From the NCBI GenBank assembly GCA_965367215.1, contig CBDUIJ010000308.1, positions 1 to 7,016 of the forward strand: DNA of 7,016 bases. The letters run 5' to 3'. The notes under the pieces are model-generated. The model was given only the letters and a program-made list of their open reading frames with translations, was not told the DNA's origin and made no database searches. Of this stretch, positions 6,390-7,016 are shown one piece after another. Positions within the stretch are counted from its first letter, which is position 1. Each line of letters begins with the position of its first letter. A program made the translations under genes and the position numbers. This DNA comes from Granulosicoccus sp965367215. GTDB taxonomy: Bacteria > Pseudomonadota > Gammaproteobacteria > Granulosicoccales > Granulosicoccaceae.

Positions 6390-6454
6390 TGAGCCGAATA
6401 CTATCGGCTATTCGGCTCAGATCTTGAGCCGAATAGTAGCAGGTATTCGGCTCA
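6390..6454. repeat. Four alternating copies of an 11-bp element upstream of the Fic gene
   Basis: TGAGCCGAATA occurs at 6390-6400 and 6425-6435, and its reverse complement TATTCGGCTCA at 6409-6419 and 6444-6454, all exact. They form two identical-arm 30-bp inverted repeats (11-bp arms, 8-bp centre), offset by 35 bp. The inner pair forms a third inverted repeat with a 5-base centre (GATCT). A degenerate fifth copy (TATCGGCT) lies at 6402-6409. The array ends 26 bases before the Fic ATG and does not touch the M20 stop. It may be an operator for a dimeric protein, possibly Fic through its winged helix (inference), or a leader RNA able to switch between two hairpins and one. No T-tract follows, so a simple terminator is less likely. 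Confidence 0.9.
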
Positions 6455-6496
6455 GGATCGACCGGGCTGACTCTTTCACCATCTGCTACAACAGGA

Positions 6497-7016
6497 TCAC
6501 ACCAGCTCGCAGATCTCGCAGATGGCGTATATATACATTCGAACACAATCCAGGAACTGAGTCTTCCTGACGCGCTCATCCGGCATCGTGTTGAACTCGC
6601 CTCCCGGTCCACAAACGACCCCCTGCATGCCCGCCGCTGCCAGATGAGCGGCATCGGTGCCGAAGAAAGCCGGCGGCATGATGGCGCCGGTCGGCTGTGG
6701 TGACGCGTGAACCTGCTCGTAGGCCCGGTTCATGACCTGTACGATACGAGCCTCTTTCGACACCTCGAAAGGGGGCATCTGAGGCTTGTCCTTGCGCAGG
6801 TCATGAGAGGCGACACTGCTGACCAGACCCGGAAATTCCAGCTCAAGCGCATCCAGCATCTGCCGCATGTCTGCCAGAACACTCTCTACTGTCTGGCTCG
6901 GCCCATAGCGACACGTACCCAGCAACTTGGCATGATCGGCCACCTGAGGTGGACGCCACTCATGGAATTCCTCTCCCAGTCCGGCCCGAATGACACCAAC
7001 ATGCCCACGGTTGACC
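6497..7016 (-). CDS. M20-family metallohydrolase (acetylornithine deacetylase/dipeptidase-like), C-terminal part
   Basis: The C-terminal 173 residues are visible; the start lies beyond the right edge. The segment begins VNRGHVGVIRAGLGEEFHEW and runs open into the window edge. The dimerisation-domain end is seen in CRYGPSQTVESVLADMRQML, and the return to the catalytic domain in FFGTDAAHLAAAGMQGVVCG then GPGGEFNTMPDERV. This matches the M20 pattern 'GTDa.hl...GiP.vv.GPG....H.pdE.v'. At the position where M20 enzymes usually have a metal-binding His (H-x-P-x-E), this protein has Thr in NTMPDE. M20 enzymes hydrolyse amide bonds of small amino-acid derivatives and peptides in the cytoplasm. The first metal ligands are outside the window, so activity cannot be judged. 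The GTG at 6943 in frame is internal, not the start. The end carries a tandem 9-bp duplication encoding ICEICE. Confidence 0.85.
   Translation of the reverse strand, partial: VNRGHVGVIRAGLGEEFHEWRPPQVADHAKLLGTCRYGPSQTVESVLADMRQMLDALELEFPGLVSSVASHDLRKDKPQMPPFEVSKEARIVQVMNRAYEQVHASPQPTGAIMPPAFFGTDAAHLAAAGMQGVVCGPGGEFNTMPDERVRKTQFLDCVRMYIYAICEICELV

Noticed and set aside
6390..6454. CRISPR-like array
   Set aside because: Repeats are 11 bp, alternate in orientation and have 5-8 bp gaps; this is an operator or hairpin arrangement, not repeat-spacer DNA.
6364..6654. A 97-residue upstream extension of the Fic reading frame
   Set aside because: It overlaps the M20 coding end, reads through the repeat array, has no family similarity, and the typical Fic N-terminus MYIWEL starts at 6363.

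Overview
The window reads as a catabolic locus from a moderately GC-rich Gram-negative bacterium. A gammaproteobacterium, possibly marine, is my best guess, based on gene style and close packing; no rRNA or housekeeping marker is present, so the taxonomy is weak. There is no tRNA, rRNA, CRISPR, transposase or phage gene, and no gap between genes reaches 300 bases.

Positions 1-4247 hold a tightly packed operon on the minus strand. In order of transcription it encodes: the large subunit of a split UxaA/altronate-dehydratase-type enzyme (4247-3075), its small SAF-domain subunit (3078-2707), a class II HpcH/HpaI aldolase (2710-1916), an NAD(P)+ aldehyde dehydrogenase (1903-434), and the N-terminal part of a mandelate racemase/muconate-lactonizing (enolase superfamily) enzyme that runs off the left edge (419-1). 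The first two junctions are 4-base ATGA overlaps and the next two are short gaps, so the five genes are probably one translationally linked transcript. The set suggests non-phosphorylative breakdown of a sugar acid: dehydration to a 2-keto-3-deoxy acid, retro-aldol cleavage to pyruvate and an aldehyde, then oxidation of the aldehyde. The substrate cannot be read from the sequence.

A FadR-type GntR regulator (4362-5138, plus strand) is divergent from the operon. The 114-base region between them carries a consensus-like promoter for the operon (perfect TTGACA, 17-base spacer, CATACT). A perfect 22-bp palindrome overlaps the -10 box and the expected start of transcription, so it is a good candidate operator for the regulator.

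Positions 5191-6363 (minus strand) encode a class II Fic AMP-transferase with an N-terminal DUF4172-like region, an intact Fic core and a likely C-terminal winged helix. Its upstream region has four exact copies of an 11-bp element (TGAGCCGAATA) in alternating orientation, forming two identical 30-bp inverted repeats. This may be an autoregulatory operator or a leader RNA structure. Upstream of it, the C-terminal part of an M20-family metallohydrolase (7016-6497) enters from the right edge. The Fic gene looks like an insertion between metabolic genes and need not share their function.
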